From: Synaphobranchus kaupii
Taxonomy: Eukaryota; Chordata; Actinopteri; Anguilliformes; Synaphobranchidae
Assembly (NCBI GenBank): GCA_029718625.1
Contig: CM056397.1
Span: forward strand, 3,310,590-3,374,589
Direction: 5' to 3'
Length of the DNA: 64,000 nt
Positions within the stretch are counted from its first letter, which is position 1; the number at the start of each line of letters is the position of its first letter. Position numbers and translations under genes: made by a program. A model generated the notes under the pieces. It did not search any database and was not told where the DNA came from. It was given only the letters and a program-made list of their open reading frames with translations. Of the stretch, positions 1 to 11,388 are shown piece by piece.

Positions 1-130
1 CTTCCTTTTTTATTGGTAATTTGCGCATGAGAGTGATCAGTTCACACTGGTATCGGATATGGGCCCCATCAAAAAAGCCAAACAAAAAAAAAAACATCTG
101 AGCAATCAACCGGAATTGAGCACTAAGGCA

Positions 131-206
131 TGCAGTGTGAACTTAGTACAATTACCTCACCTCCCATAATCAGTGTACTTAGTACTGCCCGTCCATCAGT
201 CTTACC
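131..206. repeat. Detached minisatellite units
   Basis: Two units of the same type as the 785-1610 array (ACTTAGTAC and CTCACCTCC motifs) stand alone here, about 580 bp from the main array. The gap includes the hAT miniature at 385-558. Confidence 0.6.
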
Positions 207-384
207 CTGAAGCCACACAGAAAAACGGTGTGAAGAGAATTTCTCAGGGATTACATCGCCTCCATTCATTTTCAATGAGAGGCGATTCCTCGTGCCTGTA
301 AGGCATATTGGGATTGCTGGCGATGCGAGGCAAGTAGGCGAAGCGACCAGAAGACACGGGGAACGTGGTGCAATAACCAATCAG

Positions 385-558
385 CAGAGGTGGAAGGTCC
401 AGGTCAGAAAGTAAAAGTCCTCCCCAGTATTTTGTTCTAATCACCTGGATTTGCTAATTAGCACATTTCTTAAACCAGGAGGTAGAACAAATGAGTGAAA
501 TCAGCTCGCTCAGTTCATGGGGTGAGGAAAAACGCGGCCCCTGGACTTTCCACCTCTG
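385..558. mobile_element. hAT miniature element (MITE)
   Basis: Terminal inverted repeats CAGAGGTGGAAGGTCCAGG (left) and CCTGGACTTTCCACCTCTG (right) differ at one base. Both ends are flanked by the perfect 8-bp direct repeat CCAATCAG (377-384 and 559-566), the target duplication length of hAT elements. The 174-bp body has no coding capacity. Confidence 0.88.
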
Positions 559-784
559 CCAATCAGATTAAAGATCTGACATATAAATTGTCCCCCTTTT
601 CAAATTTTATTTCCCCATTCCTAGTTCTGTCATGGAGGACCCGTTAAATATTGCTGTGTGGGGATTTCCCATAGAATGCGATCGATATAATTTAACAAAC
701 ACAGTGTTTAAAAAATACTACACATGCCCATAAGCGTCCGATTGTGGGAGGCCAAATTGATGGCAGGTGATTTCACTGCTTTCT

Positions 785-1610
785 GTGTGGCTTTACCCTT
801 AGTGTATGGAGTACAATCCCTCACCTCTACCAGTCTCAGTGTATTTACTATAATCCCTCACCTCATCAGTCTTAGTGCACTTAGTACAGTCCCATACCTC
901 CAACAATCTCAGTGTATTTAGTACAATCCCTCACCTCATCAGTCTTAGTGCACTTAGTACAGTCCCATACCTCCCACAATCTCAGTGTATTTAGTACAAT
1001 CCCTCACCTTATCAGTCTTAGTGCACTTAGTACAGTCCCATACCTCCAACAATCTCAGTGTATTTAGTACAATCCCTCACCTCATCAGTCTTAGTGCACT
1101 TAGTACAGTCCCATACCTCCCACAATCTCAGTGTATTTAGTACAATCCCTCACTTCATCAGTTCTAGGCAGTACTAGTCCTTAGCCTCCACAATCTGTGT
1201 ATTTAATCAAGATCAGTCTTAGTGCACTTAGTACAGTCCCATACCTCCCACAATCTCAGGTGTATTTAGTACAATCCCTCACCTCATCAGTCTTAGTGCA
1301 CTTAGTACAGTCCCATACCTCCACAATATCAGTGTATTTAGTACAATCCCTCACCTCCATCAGTCTTTGTGTACTTAGTATATTCCCTTACCTGCCACCA
1401 GTCTCAGTGTACTTAGTACTGCCCCTCACCTCCATCAGTCTCAGTGTATGTAATGCAATCCCTCCCCTCTATCAGTCTCAGGTTATTTAGTACGGTCAGT
1501 ACATCAGTACATGTCCCTCACCTCCATCAGTCTCAGTGTATGTAATACAATCCCTCCCCTATATCAGTCTCAGGTTATTTAGTACGGTCAGTACGTCAGT
1601 ACATGTCCCT
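785..1610. repeat. Intronic minisatellite, about 73-bp period
   Basis: Each unit is two related half-units of about 36-37 bp (CCCTCACCTCATCAGTC... and CCCATACCTCCAACAATC...), both ending in TTAGTACA. The motif GTGCAC recurs at 875, 949, 1021 and 1094. The array ends directly at the donor site of eps8l2 exon 5, whose bases (CTCACCTCCA on the plus strand) are part of the unit. Confidence 0.9.
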
Positions 1611-1613
1611 CAC

Positions 1614-1763
1614 CTCCACTTCATCACAGTGAAAGAAGTGGATGTCGGGCCGGTGCTGCTCATGGTCCTGGCACACCAGAAGCAGCACAGAAGGGTAGCG
1701 GGTCTGGTTCAGCACCGTCTGACTCATATGTACTGTGGATAGAGGGAAGTTCTCCAGCTCCTC
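1614..1763 (-). CDS. eps8l2: eps8l2 coding exon 5 (PTB domain, second half)
   Basis: A 150-nt, phase 0-0 exon of 50 codons. It begins [20 protein letters not shown] and contains [10 protein letters not shown] and HFFHCDEVE near its end, the hallmark C-terminal half of the EPS8L2 PTB domain. The acceptor is a cag directly at the end of a long CT run on the coding strand (1950-1766). The donor is GTGGAG followed by gtgaggga, and a minisatellite whose units repeat this donor-like sequence begins immediately downstream. The next exon is not found between 1 and 1613, so the rest of the gene (linker, SH3 and C-terminal effector region) lies left of the window. The coding sequence itself is intact. 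Confidence 0.95.
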
Positions 1764-1765
<2 letters not shown>

Positions 1766-1857
<92 letters not shown>

Positions 1858-1858
1858 G

Positions 1859-1950
<92 letters not shown>
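1766..1950. repeat. (AG)n array serving as polypyrimidine tract
   Basis: About 185 bp of AG with scattered extra G. On the minus strand it is CT and runs straight into the cag acceptor of eps8l2 exon 5. Confidence 0.95.
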
Positions 1951-1955
<5 letters not shown>

Positions 1956-2913
1956 CTTGTGAGCTATACATCACTTCACCTGTAGTGTTTAGGTGATTAA
2001 TATATACAGTATCTTCTAAAACCCCTTCATGAACTGCTTAAGCCAGTGGCTGCAAGGAAAGCTTGCACAGAAATAATATAATTTAAGCATTAGTCTGTAG
2101 ACTCTGTTGTTTTTTCTCTTAGTTCAGGGCAGTAACTTTTATTAATGATACCAAACATTAAATGCATAAATACGCCATTTCCATATAGAAACTAAATAGT
2201 CATTGCAAATAGTGCCTCTACTACAAATCCTATTTGAGTAAGATGTAAGATATAGTTGTACACTTTGTACAAGATCAATTACTGTATTCTGGTTCAAGGC
2301 ACAATTTATGAACACTGCTGAATGGGTACTCGGATGCAGCCGCAACAAGAAAATGTTTAACGGTGGTGACATTTATATCTCAGTATGTCTAATTTGTTCC
2401 AAAATGTATTCTGATACACCTAATACACACTTTAGAATGACAAGATTTAGACTGAGCAGTTGCACAAAACTGGATTGTAGCTCTCTGGAACCGTGAGGCC
2501 AATGCCTGGTGGAATAAGCCTGATTTAGTCATTCTGGGGAGGCCACAATATTGGCAGGTACCTGCAACCGCGGTTAAAACTCATAAAAAACAGCTGTCCA
2601 AGGCCAGGATTAAGACCCCAGTCTGATATGTGCATTTGATATGCTATTTCCCATTACACTGCATTATTTTCATTAAGCTGATGCTATTATCCAAAGTGAA
2701 TTACGAAGCAAAGCACAATGGTTGTTCAATAGTTTTACATGTAAGCAGCAGTAACTACAAAAAAGGACAGTTAGCACACTGTGTGGCAGCAGCAGTGCCG
2801 TGCAACAGGAGCAGCTATAATCCACCGTACCGTTGTACAATAAAGCACCCTGTCAATCACAGTCAATCTGGCTACTGCTGTTCGGTTCTCTGTATTACGG
2901 AGGCGGGGCATAC
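1951..2913. other. eps8l2 intron 4, remainder
   Basis: No gene seen. A weak L2-like 3' tail (GATGCTATTATCCAAAGTGA) lies near 2680. The rest is unique AT-rich sequence. Confidence 0.4.
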
Positions 2914-3075
2914 CTGCGTGTCACAATCCAGAAGCCGAATGGCCTTGTCGGTGACTTGCAGTAGCATCTCCTGGGTCCAAATCTTGTCCTTAGAGTCCAG
3001 CAGTATCAGCTTCTTAATGGCATCGTCCACTGTGGCAATGAACTCGGTTTTATCCATCATGAAGGTGGAGAGGTG
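2914..3075 (-). CDS. eps8l2: eps8l2 coding exon 4 (PTB domain, first half)
   Basis: A 162-nt, phase 0-0 exon of 54 codons, with acceptor ctgctcccccag and donor gtatgccc. It begins [12 protein letters not shown], continues [20 protein letters not shown] and ends [20 protein letters not shown]. This is the EPS8 PTB (phosphotyrosine-binding-like) fold: the HLxTFxxD entry, the VDDAIxKL helix and the [11 protein letters not shown] strand are all present without gaps or stops. In the family, the PTB domain recognises NPxY-type peptides and helps place the protein at membranes. The match is closest to EPS8L2, and EPS8L1 is the main alternative. Reading frame and splice sites are intact, so the gene looks functional here. 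Confidence 0.95.
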
Positions 3076-3599
3076 CTGGGGGAGCAGAGCAATGTATTGG
3101 TTTATTATCCCGTAGGGAAGGTGTGCGCCTCATTGTGGACGTAAAAGAAAGGAAAGTGTACTAGTGTTCACAAGAAGAAATATACTGGAGGAGAAGGCAT
3201 ATTTACATTCATATTTATATACGACACTCTACTTGCAGTCAGACGTAAATTAATTTGCATATGACTGGCAAAGACTGCCCTCTGCAGACATCTCCATCTC
3301 CATCATCAACACCACAGTGACTCCTGCCCAGACTGCAGACTGTTATTCTCAGAATCAGACCCTTCCTCACCAGGGATACTCCCCAGCTCCTGGTTTAAGC
3401 TCTTGTCAACTCACTCCTGGCCAGGAGCACTCTCTACAGCCCCTTCAGCTCATCCAAACCCGCCTGGTTTTCAACCCCCCCAAATGTTCTCATGTCATCC
3501 CCCTTCTTGCGTTCCCTCCACTGACCCCTGGTGGCTGCCCTTTCTGATGTTATCATATAAACTCTGATATTGTTGTATAAGTCTGCTAAAAGAGCTGCA

Positions 3600-4108
3600 C
3601 CCCCATACCTTAAGGCCTTGGTCCAGCCCTACACCCCAACCCGTGCTCTATGCTCTGCTGCCACCGGGCACCTAGCTCGTCCCTCCCTGAGATGACCTGG
3701 TCATCGATCGTCCCAGCCTCAACTCTTCTCCCTACTGGCTCCCCAATGGTGGAACGACCTGCCCATCTCAGTCAGGACAGCAGAGTCCCTCCCTACCTTC
3801 TGACATAACCTGAATCTATTCAGGAAATACCTCTCCTCCCCTTCCTCACCATGATTCCATTGCCCTCTTCCACATCTTATCTTATTTATCCTATAAAAAA
3901 ACTACCTTCCCTTCCACATGTACAGAATATTCTTGTGACAAAGGATTACCTATCACAAGTGTGTTATGGCCTGACCATTACACTCTCATTAATTGCTACT
4001 TGGACTGTTGGTGATTTGCAAATCTAAGCCTTTTCTCTGCACACTAATTTAAGTCTCTCTGGATAAGAGCGTCGGCTAAATGCCTACAATGTAAATGTAA
4101 ATGTAATG
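3600..4108 (+). mobile_element. L2-type LINE 3' end
   Basis: Plus-strand sequence around 3745-3800 translates to PQWWNDLPISVRTAESLPTF, the C-terminal tail common in fish L2-clade LINEs. The fragment ends with GGATAAGAGCGTC followed by ATGTAA repeats, the usual L2 3' terminus. It is 5' truncated and frameshifted. Confidence 0.75.
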
Positions 4109-5451
4109 CTACTAAATTCAAGTATTTGCTATATTTGATGTCTCTTCATTCTGACCTAAAGGTATTTGGGATGCATCTGGACATTTGACCAAAAAGTATT
4201 AACAATTAACATGAGATGCATTTTACCATTGGTTTTAGATATTCATTGACAAAAATAAATGAATAAATGCCATATGTAAATGTCAAAGTCCAATATTCCA
4301 AGAGGTAATTTGTGTTTCTTGTGTTACATCCTATGTAAGGCATATTTCCACTTTATTTTGTAGCTGAAGGAAGGGTATTTGCATTTGTAGTTTCACAAAT
4401 AGTTTTTGAAACTAGACAAAGGTACTTGCATTTAAGTTTAAATACATTTAACCCTAAGTTAAATGAGACTGCATATAGCTGGAATTTTATTGTTAGAATT
4501 TAGGAGTAGCGCACATGAAAATAAATGACATAAAGGTCATATTCATATGCATTCTGCAGTTGCGTTGTTTCTACGAAATCTATTTTTTATAACTGACTAA
4601 TGTTGAGCAGGCAGTATAAGATCTGTTTAAAAATAAAGTATGTGTTAAAACATATTTCACAACTGCAGGTATTATATCCAAGTGTATGTCAGCTATCTAC
4701 ACTGATAATCACAGTAATATTGTCAATTAAATTAAATTAAATTAAATTTTATTTGTATAGCGCTTTTTACAGAGAACTGTCACAAAGACGCTGCCAGAGA
4801 AATTGTCAGAGAAATTGTACAAAATTGTAATCCAACACTGCAAATACTGAACACTGGCATGTGCCAATATGGTTCATCGCTACTGTACCTTTCTAACTAT
4901 AAGAATATCAAATGATGTGGTACACTGAGTTAAACATACAAAAAAAATGGATTACATTCAAAATTATCTGTATTTTTACCTAATTAAATTAAATAACTAT
5001 CAAGACTGCTTGGCCTACTTTAACCTTGGCTCACTCCCAAATACACACGAGTACACCAAATGAGTAAAAACAGCAAACAATAATATGTATTATACATACG
5101 TACAGTATATATTATTATTATTTGTGATTATAAAGACACAAAAAAGCAAGGAAGGACATCAAAGACCAAAATCTGCAAAAGAGTGCTTGCTTTGGGAACA
5201 TCAGTCTTTGGGAACATACTCTCTCAAAGAACAAGCCTCAACCATGCTCATTTCTGTTTTCAGAATATACAGAAGGTACTTCACAGACCCTGAACAGCTA
5301 CAATCCAGTAATGATTACACATTTTATCCAAAGATAGCATTTCCTCCTGGGGTACAGTTGGCCATGGTCTCTGAAGTAACTGAAACTAATTATAAGCTAG
5401 TATACAGGGTTCCTTTAAATTGTCAATGCTTAGTTACTGGCCATGGGCACA
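4109..5451. other. Intron 3 AT-rich stretch with a LINE/SINE tail
   Basis: AT-rich DNA without coding signal. Bases 4722-4800 (AAATT repeats, then TTTGTATAGCGCTTTTTACA) match the tail type of L2/RTE-related elements in reverse orientation. Nothing else recognised. Confidence 0.4.
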
Positions 5452-5934
5452 TGTCACGTCCCATGCCTCTACGTCTCAGTCCATTCCTGGTTTTCCGTTT
5501 CTATGTGTTTTCTGTATGGGTATTCCGTTCCATGTTTTCCCTTTCCCAGATTGTGTTCCTCCAGCTCCCACACCTGATATGTGTTTTCTCATTCGTTTCA
5601 TCTCGCCTGTTCCTCGTTGTTTCCTCGTTAGTTTGGTATTTAGTCTCCTCTGTTTCTGTGCTCTGTGCCAGATTGTCTTGTGCTTGTCTCCTGCCTGTTC
5701 CCTGCCTGTTCCCTGCCTGTTCCCTGCCTGTTCCCTGCCTGTTCCCTGCCTGTTCCCTGCCTGTTCCCTGCCTGTTCCCTGCCTGTTCCCTGCCTGTTCC
5801 CTGCCTGTTCCCTGCCTGTTCCCTGCCTGTTCCCTGCCTGTTCCCTGCCTGTTCCCTGCCTGTTCCCTGCCTGTTCCCTGCCTGTTCCTATTACTTTTGG
5901 TGTCTGCAAGTGGTTCCGATCAGTTCTTATAACA
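5452..5934 (+). mobile_element. Probable solo LTR with internal 11-bp array
   Basis: Starts TGTCACGTCC and ends TTATAACA. The 3' part (ggtgtctgcaagtggttcc) resembles the ends of fish Ty3-like LTRs. The flanks GGCACA (5446-5451) and GGTACA (5935-5940) agree at five of six bases, an eroded target duplication. The body holds the 11-bp array at 5691-5888. Confidence 0.45.
5691..5888. repeat. 11-bp minisatellite, about 18 copies
   Basis: Unit CCTGCCTGTTC, almost perfectly conserved. Because 11 is not a multiple of three, every frame cycles through the same 11-residue peptide, which creates long spurious open frames on both strands. Confidence 0.95.
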
Positions 5935-6465
5935 GGTACAGAGAGGTCACACAACTCTTGTCACAGACTTCCTTGGTTACAGCAGGTTTTCGTCCCAACC
6001 ACACATATCAATCAACCAGTTCAACCAATCAAACTCAACATCCTGACTGAGGCAATTCCACATTGTTCCACATTTGAGAGATAATAGGCAATTGAAGGAT
6101 TAGCCTACTAGTATGCTGGTTGAAATGCAGCCCTAAGGAAAATAAGGGACTCTGATGCTACTTTGCTAAACTATCAAGGTGCACGGAACTTCAGCACTAC
6201 ACAGTGATACTGCCCAAGACATGAACTGCATATCAGTAACATTTAATATCTGGCAACACACTGCCCAATCTGCAAATATAATGTGCTTAACCCATCCCTG
6301 TTGGCTGGGATTTGGTCCAGGGCTCGGCTATCGCATTGTGTTTGCAGACAGGGAAGTGTGTTACCACATATTCCATATTTAGTAAAGTGAATTGGGAAAT
6401 AAAAACTGAATGAATCAAACAAGAAAACTGCATGAGGATTGGATTTGCTGAGATTGACTCATATA

Positions 6466-6939
6466 CAGTGAGCACCATAATTAATTGAACAGTGACACAT
6501 TTTTTGTTATTTTGGTTCTGTACTCTAGCACTTTGTGTACAATGACAATGAGGTTGAAGTGCAGACTGTCAGCTTTAATTTGAGTTTGAACTGTTTAGAA
6601 ATTATAGTACCTTTTGTATATAGTCCCCCAATTTTCGGGCATTTAAAAAATATTGGACAGTTTAACATAATGTAGAATAAAGTAATCATTTTTAATATTT
6701 GGCCACATATCCTTTGCATGCCATAACCTCCTGAAAATCTGTGACCCAGCAATATCAAAAGACTCTTGATATCTTATTTTCTGGTACTCCTACAAGCGAT
6801 ACTATAACCTCTCTGCATCTAAATGGATCTCTATACTTCAACCTCATTGTCATTGTATCCTTTCAAACTCAAAGTGCTAGAGTACATAACCAAAATAACA
6901 AAAAATGTGTCACTGTCCAACAAATTATGGTGCTCACTG
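6466..6939. mobile_element. Tc1/mariner-type MITE, copy A
   Basis: Ends CAGTGAGCACCATAAT and its inverse, flanked by TA on both sides (6464-6465 and 6940-6941). 474 bp, no transposase. Related copies lie at 14939-15345, 20057-21036, 53483-54039 and 59830-60245. Confidence 0.85.
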
Positions 6940-7448
6940 TAGGTATAGCAGGGCAAAGGACACTCCCACTTTGACAGGAAATAAGGAGTTCATAATTTCA
7001 GCCGGGGCTACGGTAAGTGTTTACACTGCAGAATATTTACAGTAATGATGTGTCTGCATGTAGATAAAGTGCATCTACATGGTTGAGTGCTTCCCATCAC
7101 CACAGGTCTAAATACAGTTTAATGGCACACAATTTCCCCATAAAAGATGCAGGTTGGTGCATGTCAACTGGCCTGATGGGTCTTTTAACCGCACAGTGCC
7201 ACTACATTGAACACAATCAAACATTAACCCACACGTCAGCCTTTGGCTGAGTTTAGATAAAAGCGATCCCATTTTACAGCCGTTCCTCTCTTAATTTCCA
7301 AACAAGGCAACCGGAAGGAACGAAAACTTAAAGTCAAAGGACATGTAAAAACAGCGGAGGGCATTGGAGAGTCACAGAGGTAGAGGAAGGAGAGGGTCTG
7401 AGTGAGAAAAGTGAGCCAGTGAGAGCGGGAGAAAAGGAGAAGTCTCAC

Positions 7449-7513
7449 CTCCACATGATACTGCGAAGTTTCCTGCATGATGACGTTGGAGTTTGAATAT
7501 TTCTTTCGCTGCT
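7449..7513 (-). CDS. eps8l2: eps8l2 coding exon 3
   Basis: A 65-nt exon with acceptor ctcacag and donor gtgagact. It enters in phase 1 and leaves in phase 0. It encodes E/QRKKYSNSNVIM followed by QETSQYHVE, the start of the EPS8 PTB domain (the SQYHVEHL strand that leads into beta-1). This stretch is nearly invariant in EPS8L2-type proteins. The intron to exon 2 is about 21.5 kb and holds most of the mobile elements of the window; the intron to exon 4 is about 4.4 kb. Confidence 0.9.
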
Positions 7514-7550
7514 CTGTGAGATAAAGAGAGAATAATCTGAGGAATTAAGT

Positions 7551-7551
<1 letters not shown>

Positions 7552-7582
<31 letters not shown>
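7552..7582. repeat. (CA)n microsatellite
   Basis: About 15 CA units, 40 bp upstream of eps8l2 exon 3 in the coding direction. Confidence 0.9.
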
Positions 7583-7586
<4 letters not shown>

Positions 7587-9680
7587 CACAGCAGATCATT
7601 CAAGGCATGCATACTGTACACAAAAGCGGTAACACTGACTTGATCCCCACATGTTGTTCCTTGCGGTTCACAGCGAGAGGAGAGCACAGAGACTGAGACA
7701 GAGGGGAGAGTCTTGCTCAGGGCAATAAGGAAATGATGTGGATCCCAGGTATCTGACCCGGGAATGTGCACGCGCACACAAACACACGCGCACACGCCTA
7801 CACACAAACAAGCTGGGCAAGCGGGCAAGCTCCTCTTCAGGCTCACTGGGAAAAGGGAATCCATTCTGAACAGAATGGTTTGGCTGGAGTAAGCTTGTGC
7901 TCTGACTGGATTGACATGTCCTATTTGCACAGTGACTTCCCTTGTTTTGATTCTGAATCCCTTCTTCTTGTACACAGAAGCATTTAACGTACATACAAAA
8001 GGGTCTGATTTTCTTAAAACATTCTCAACAATGTAAAATGCACGTAAGGCATTTTGAACAGAAAACTTATTTCAATGCAGCTTTTAAAATAATTTGTTCC
8101 TGTTCCTAATGTTGTGCATAGGTTTTCATATTTTGAGAAGCAATGTGTGTCTTTATAGAACTAACAGCATGCATTATTGCACCTCGTATTAAATCATCTT
8201 CATTAATGACCCTGTTTTTAACAAAGACCCCTGTTAAATGTCCAGGGATTACTGCAGCATTGTAGAGATGAACAGATCATCTCTTGTCTGGCAGGTGCTC
8301 TTGAGTGCCTAATGCAAGGTCAAAACAGGAACAATAGCATGCATATTGACAACCACACATTCAAATGTTAAATCTCCTCCAGCACCCTCTACCTGGCTCC
8401 GCCCTGCCCAGCTCCACATGCTGGGCAAAGCTTTATAATAATCAAGGCAAAACTGTTATTTTGGTTGCCAACTGTACTGTGGTTATTATAGTGAGGACAG
8501 CTATTGTGCAATCATTGTGACATAAAAATTGGATCGGGTCCAAAACCTATATCATCTGACTTAAATGTTTAAAGGTCAATTGATAAGTACGTCATTTAGG
8601 GCATTACTGTTATGTTAGTCACTTATGGCATAATTCCTTGTTTATAAGCAAATAGTTTTGTTCGTTTTACTAAGTTCTTATGCACAATGAAAAATTTGTC
8701 ACATTTTTCCAATACAAATATCAATTTTCTTGGAACGCCATATCAAATTGGGTGAATCCAAACAATATTCTGGGAGTTGTGTTCCAAGCACTGAACATAA
8801 TATGATGGATTAGAGTTCAGTGATTTCAAGTGCTTTATTACACTTCACACTAGACATTTGATACACAAAGTCCAACGTGCTGACAGATTGCAGTGCGATT
8901 ATTTCAAATAAACAGGCAAATTTAATTTGCATTGTAAATGTATGACAGTTAATAGGAGTTTAACTCCAAAAATAAAAAGGAACATTAAGCAAACTAACAG
9001 ACATAATCAAACAGGGCTTGCCATGCCACAATGGTTTGCCGCAGTGCAGTGAGGATGGCTAAACCGTAACGAAATGTGAGACCCACTCAGATCTAATGGC
9101 ACAATTTGTGGTGTGTCCCTAATAAAATGACTGTGACTAAAACACAGTAGATCAGTGGAATCAGGTCTGCCAAAAGCTGATCCAAGGAAACACATCTCAT
9201 CCAGGTTGATCTCTGTATTTCTCCTTAAGGAAGTGCAGTAAAATGCTCTACACTGCTGTCCGCTAGTGCTGATGTGAAAAGATGTTGGGTGGGTACGCAG
9301 GTAGGTAAGAATAGCTTCTCTTGAAAGTATTGGCCAGTGTGAGTTGCAGATTTTGGGCTCCAATAGGAGAAGCAACAGGGCCAAATGAGAGTGTTAGAGG
9401 ATAGCCTCATGCCTATCAAGCAGTTGAAATGAAGAATGATGTGTCGCTATTATTTTTGCACAGTAAAAAGTGGAATTAATCATTAATCACCTTACAGAAA
9501 CCATAACCAAGTCTTCAGAAGTCTGTTTAGTTGTTTTTGTGAAAAGCAGTGGTCATCAAGTAACAGTAACTTTGTGGATACTGTGTGGCTGATTTACTAA
9601 GACCTTTAGCGGGTGCAAAACCTTTTAGCACACGCAAAACCAATAACAAAGAGTTGCCCATCTCTGCACTACATACACGT
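7583..9680. other. Intron 2, no recognised feature
   Basis: No exon or clear repeat end seen apart from a short GC-alternating CACGCGCACA stretch near 7770-7800. Confidence 0.4.
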
Positions 9681-9682
9681 GT

Positions 9683-10090
9683 GTTACGTCCCTATGCTGC
9701 CTCAGGAGTGTGCCCCTTTAATTCTTTTGTATGCTAACTTGTTTCCTTCAACTCACGTGAGTCTTGATTGGAAATTACCGACACCTGTTCTGGATTTCCT
9801 GAGCATATGTATTTGCGGCGTTCTCTAGCTCGAGGTTGGTTCGATTTCCCTTTGGTATAACTTCATGCACGTTGCCAGCTTGCTGCCGTGCTGAAGCTCA
9901 TTTTAAAGTAGCATTGAGGAGTTTGTTTCAGGTAGTATGTAGCGCATACTATATTGTAGTTTGTCGTAGTTGTTGCCGTGCTGTAGGGGTGCGCATTTGC
10001 CAATTGTATTTCTGTGTGTATTTCTGTATTTTCTTTGCTTTCTGTGAGCATATTCATGTCTTTTGTATGTCTCTTTGTTAAATGCAAATA
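9683..10090 (+). mobile_element. Possible LTR 5' fragment
   Basis: TGTTACGTCCCTATGCTGCC resembles the start of fish LTRs, followed by T-rich, promoter-like DNA. No matching 3' end or target duplication was found, so this is tentative. Confidence 0.22.
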
Positions 10091-10660
10091 TTTGACAAAC
10101 TACTCATTTCCAGAACATAAAAAAAAAATCTGTCCAGGCGTAGAAATGGCCGGTTAGGTTTCGCTCATTCCATAGATCGTATATGGGCCTAAAAAACCAA
10201 ATAACAGCCTAATAACGTTAGGCTATTGTTCATAATACCCGCCCGAACCTGTCCTCTTATTAAAATTTTTTAATAATGTTACCCACATAGAAAATACACC
10301 AGCCTGTTTGACTAATACACGGTACATTAGCAATGTTGAAATTCATAATACACTGATGTTTTGGTAGAATGTTTGTGGAATACAATTCCAAGATCGGAAA
10401 AAAGTCCACAAATTTGGATGTTTAGCTAATTAGCTAGCTAACGTTAGCTATCGTATCAAGTTACGTTAAAAATCCTTTGAAAAGGACTCGCTAACAAACA
10501 GACACACAACATAACACCGATATATTTTTTTATTTATTATTAAACAATGATAGGCTATACAGGTACAGATCAATCGATGTCAACTACTTAAAGGGTAATT
10601 CCACCCAAACATTCCACCCACACAACATTAACCTTATTGAACAGATCAAGGCGCAACTAA

Positions 10661-11388
10661 TTAAAGGAGAAGTTCGGTATTTAGCATGTTAAGCCCTGTT
10701 ATAAGGTTATATACAACGGTCCATATCAACATTTTGAGAAACTGTGCAGTCTTGAGATATATTGCTTTTTGCTCATGTCACAGCGAACTTACACGATGGA
10801 TCTAGATGGGCATATAGAAAATCTTTCAAAAAAACACCATAAACTCTCGTTTTCAAAGACGAGAAACTCACTGAGTGGTCACTGGTGTCTTCTTGTAATT
10901 TACATTTAGCCTAGCCTACGTTTAAAACATGTTTTAAATGACTGTGTAAAGATTTATATAACTATTTTCAGTCGCCATACAGCCATACGTTTGTAAACTT
11001 CCACTTTAAATTTTGGGAGGTCTTGGCTGAGTTTGAAGGCTACCGTAGAAGAAGAAGAGCCACTTCCGGGTCACCAGGTTGGGGTTAGCTTTGCAGCGAG
11101 TAGAAACTCTTCAAAAGGACCCATCTTGCTAAATTAGTGTACGTTTATTCCTTCACTGCGAGCGCACAAGACCGCTTCGGTCTTTGAAAATTAGAGTTTA
11201 TGGTGTTTTTTGAAGGATTTTCTATATGCCCATCCAGATCCATTGTGTAAGTTAGCTGTGACATGAGCAAAAAGCAATATATCACAAGACTGCACAGTTT
11301 GTCAAAATTTTGATATGGACCGTTGTATATGATCGTAAATAATCTTATAACAGGGCATAACATGCTAAATACCAAACTTCTCCTTTAA
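10661..11388. mobile_element. Inner TTAA-flanked palindromic MITE
   Basis: Begins TTAAAGGAGAAGTTCGGTAT and ends with the inverse (ACTTCTCCTTTAA). The inverted arms are about 200 bp long, with matches such as TAGCATG/CATGCTA and CAACGGTCCATAT/ATATGGACCGTTG. No coding capacity. Confidence 0.82.

Noticed and set aside
785..1610. CRISPR-like repeat array
   Set aside because: Both halves of each unit are repeated, so there are no unique spacers; the genome is eukaryotic.
1660..1974. Minus-strand frame with a long LS repeat
   Set aside because: Translation of the CT array; only the other minus-strand frame carries the eps8l2 exon.
5085..6050. A 321-codon plus-strand frame and other long frames on both strands
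   Set aside because: Most of each frame is the 11-bp CCTGCCTGTTC array read through; no domain, no splice logic.
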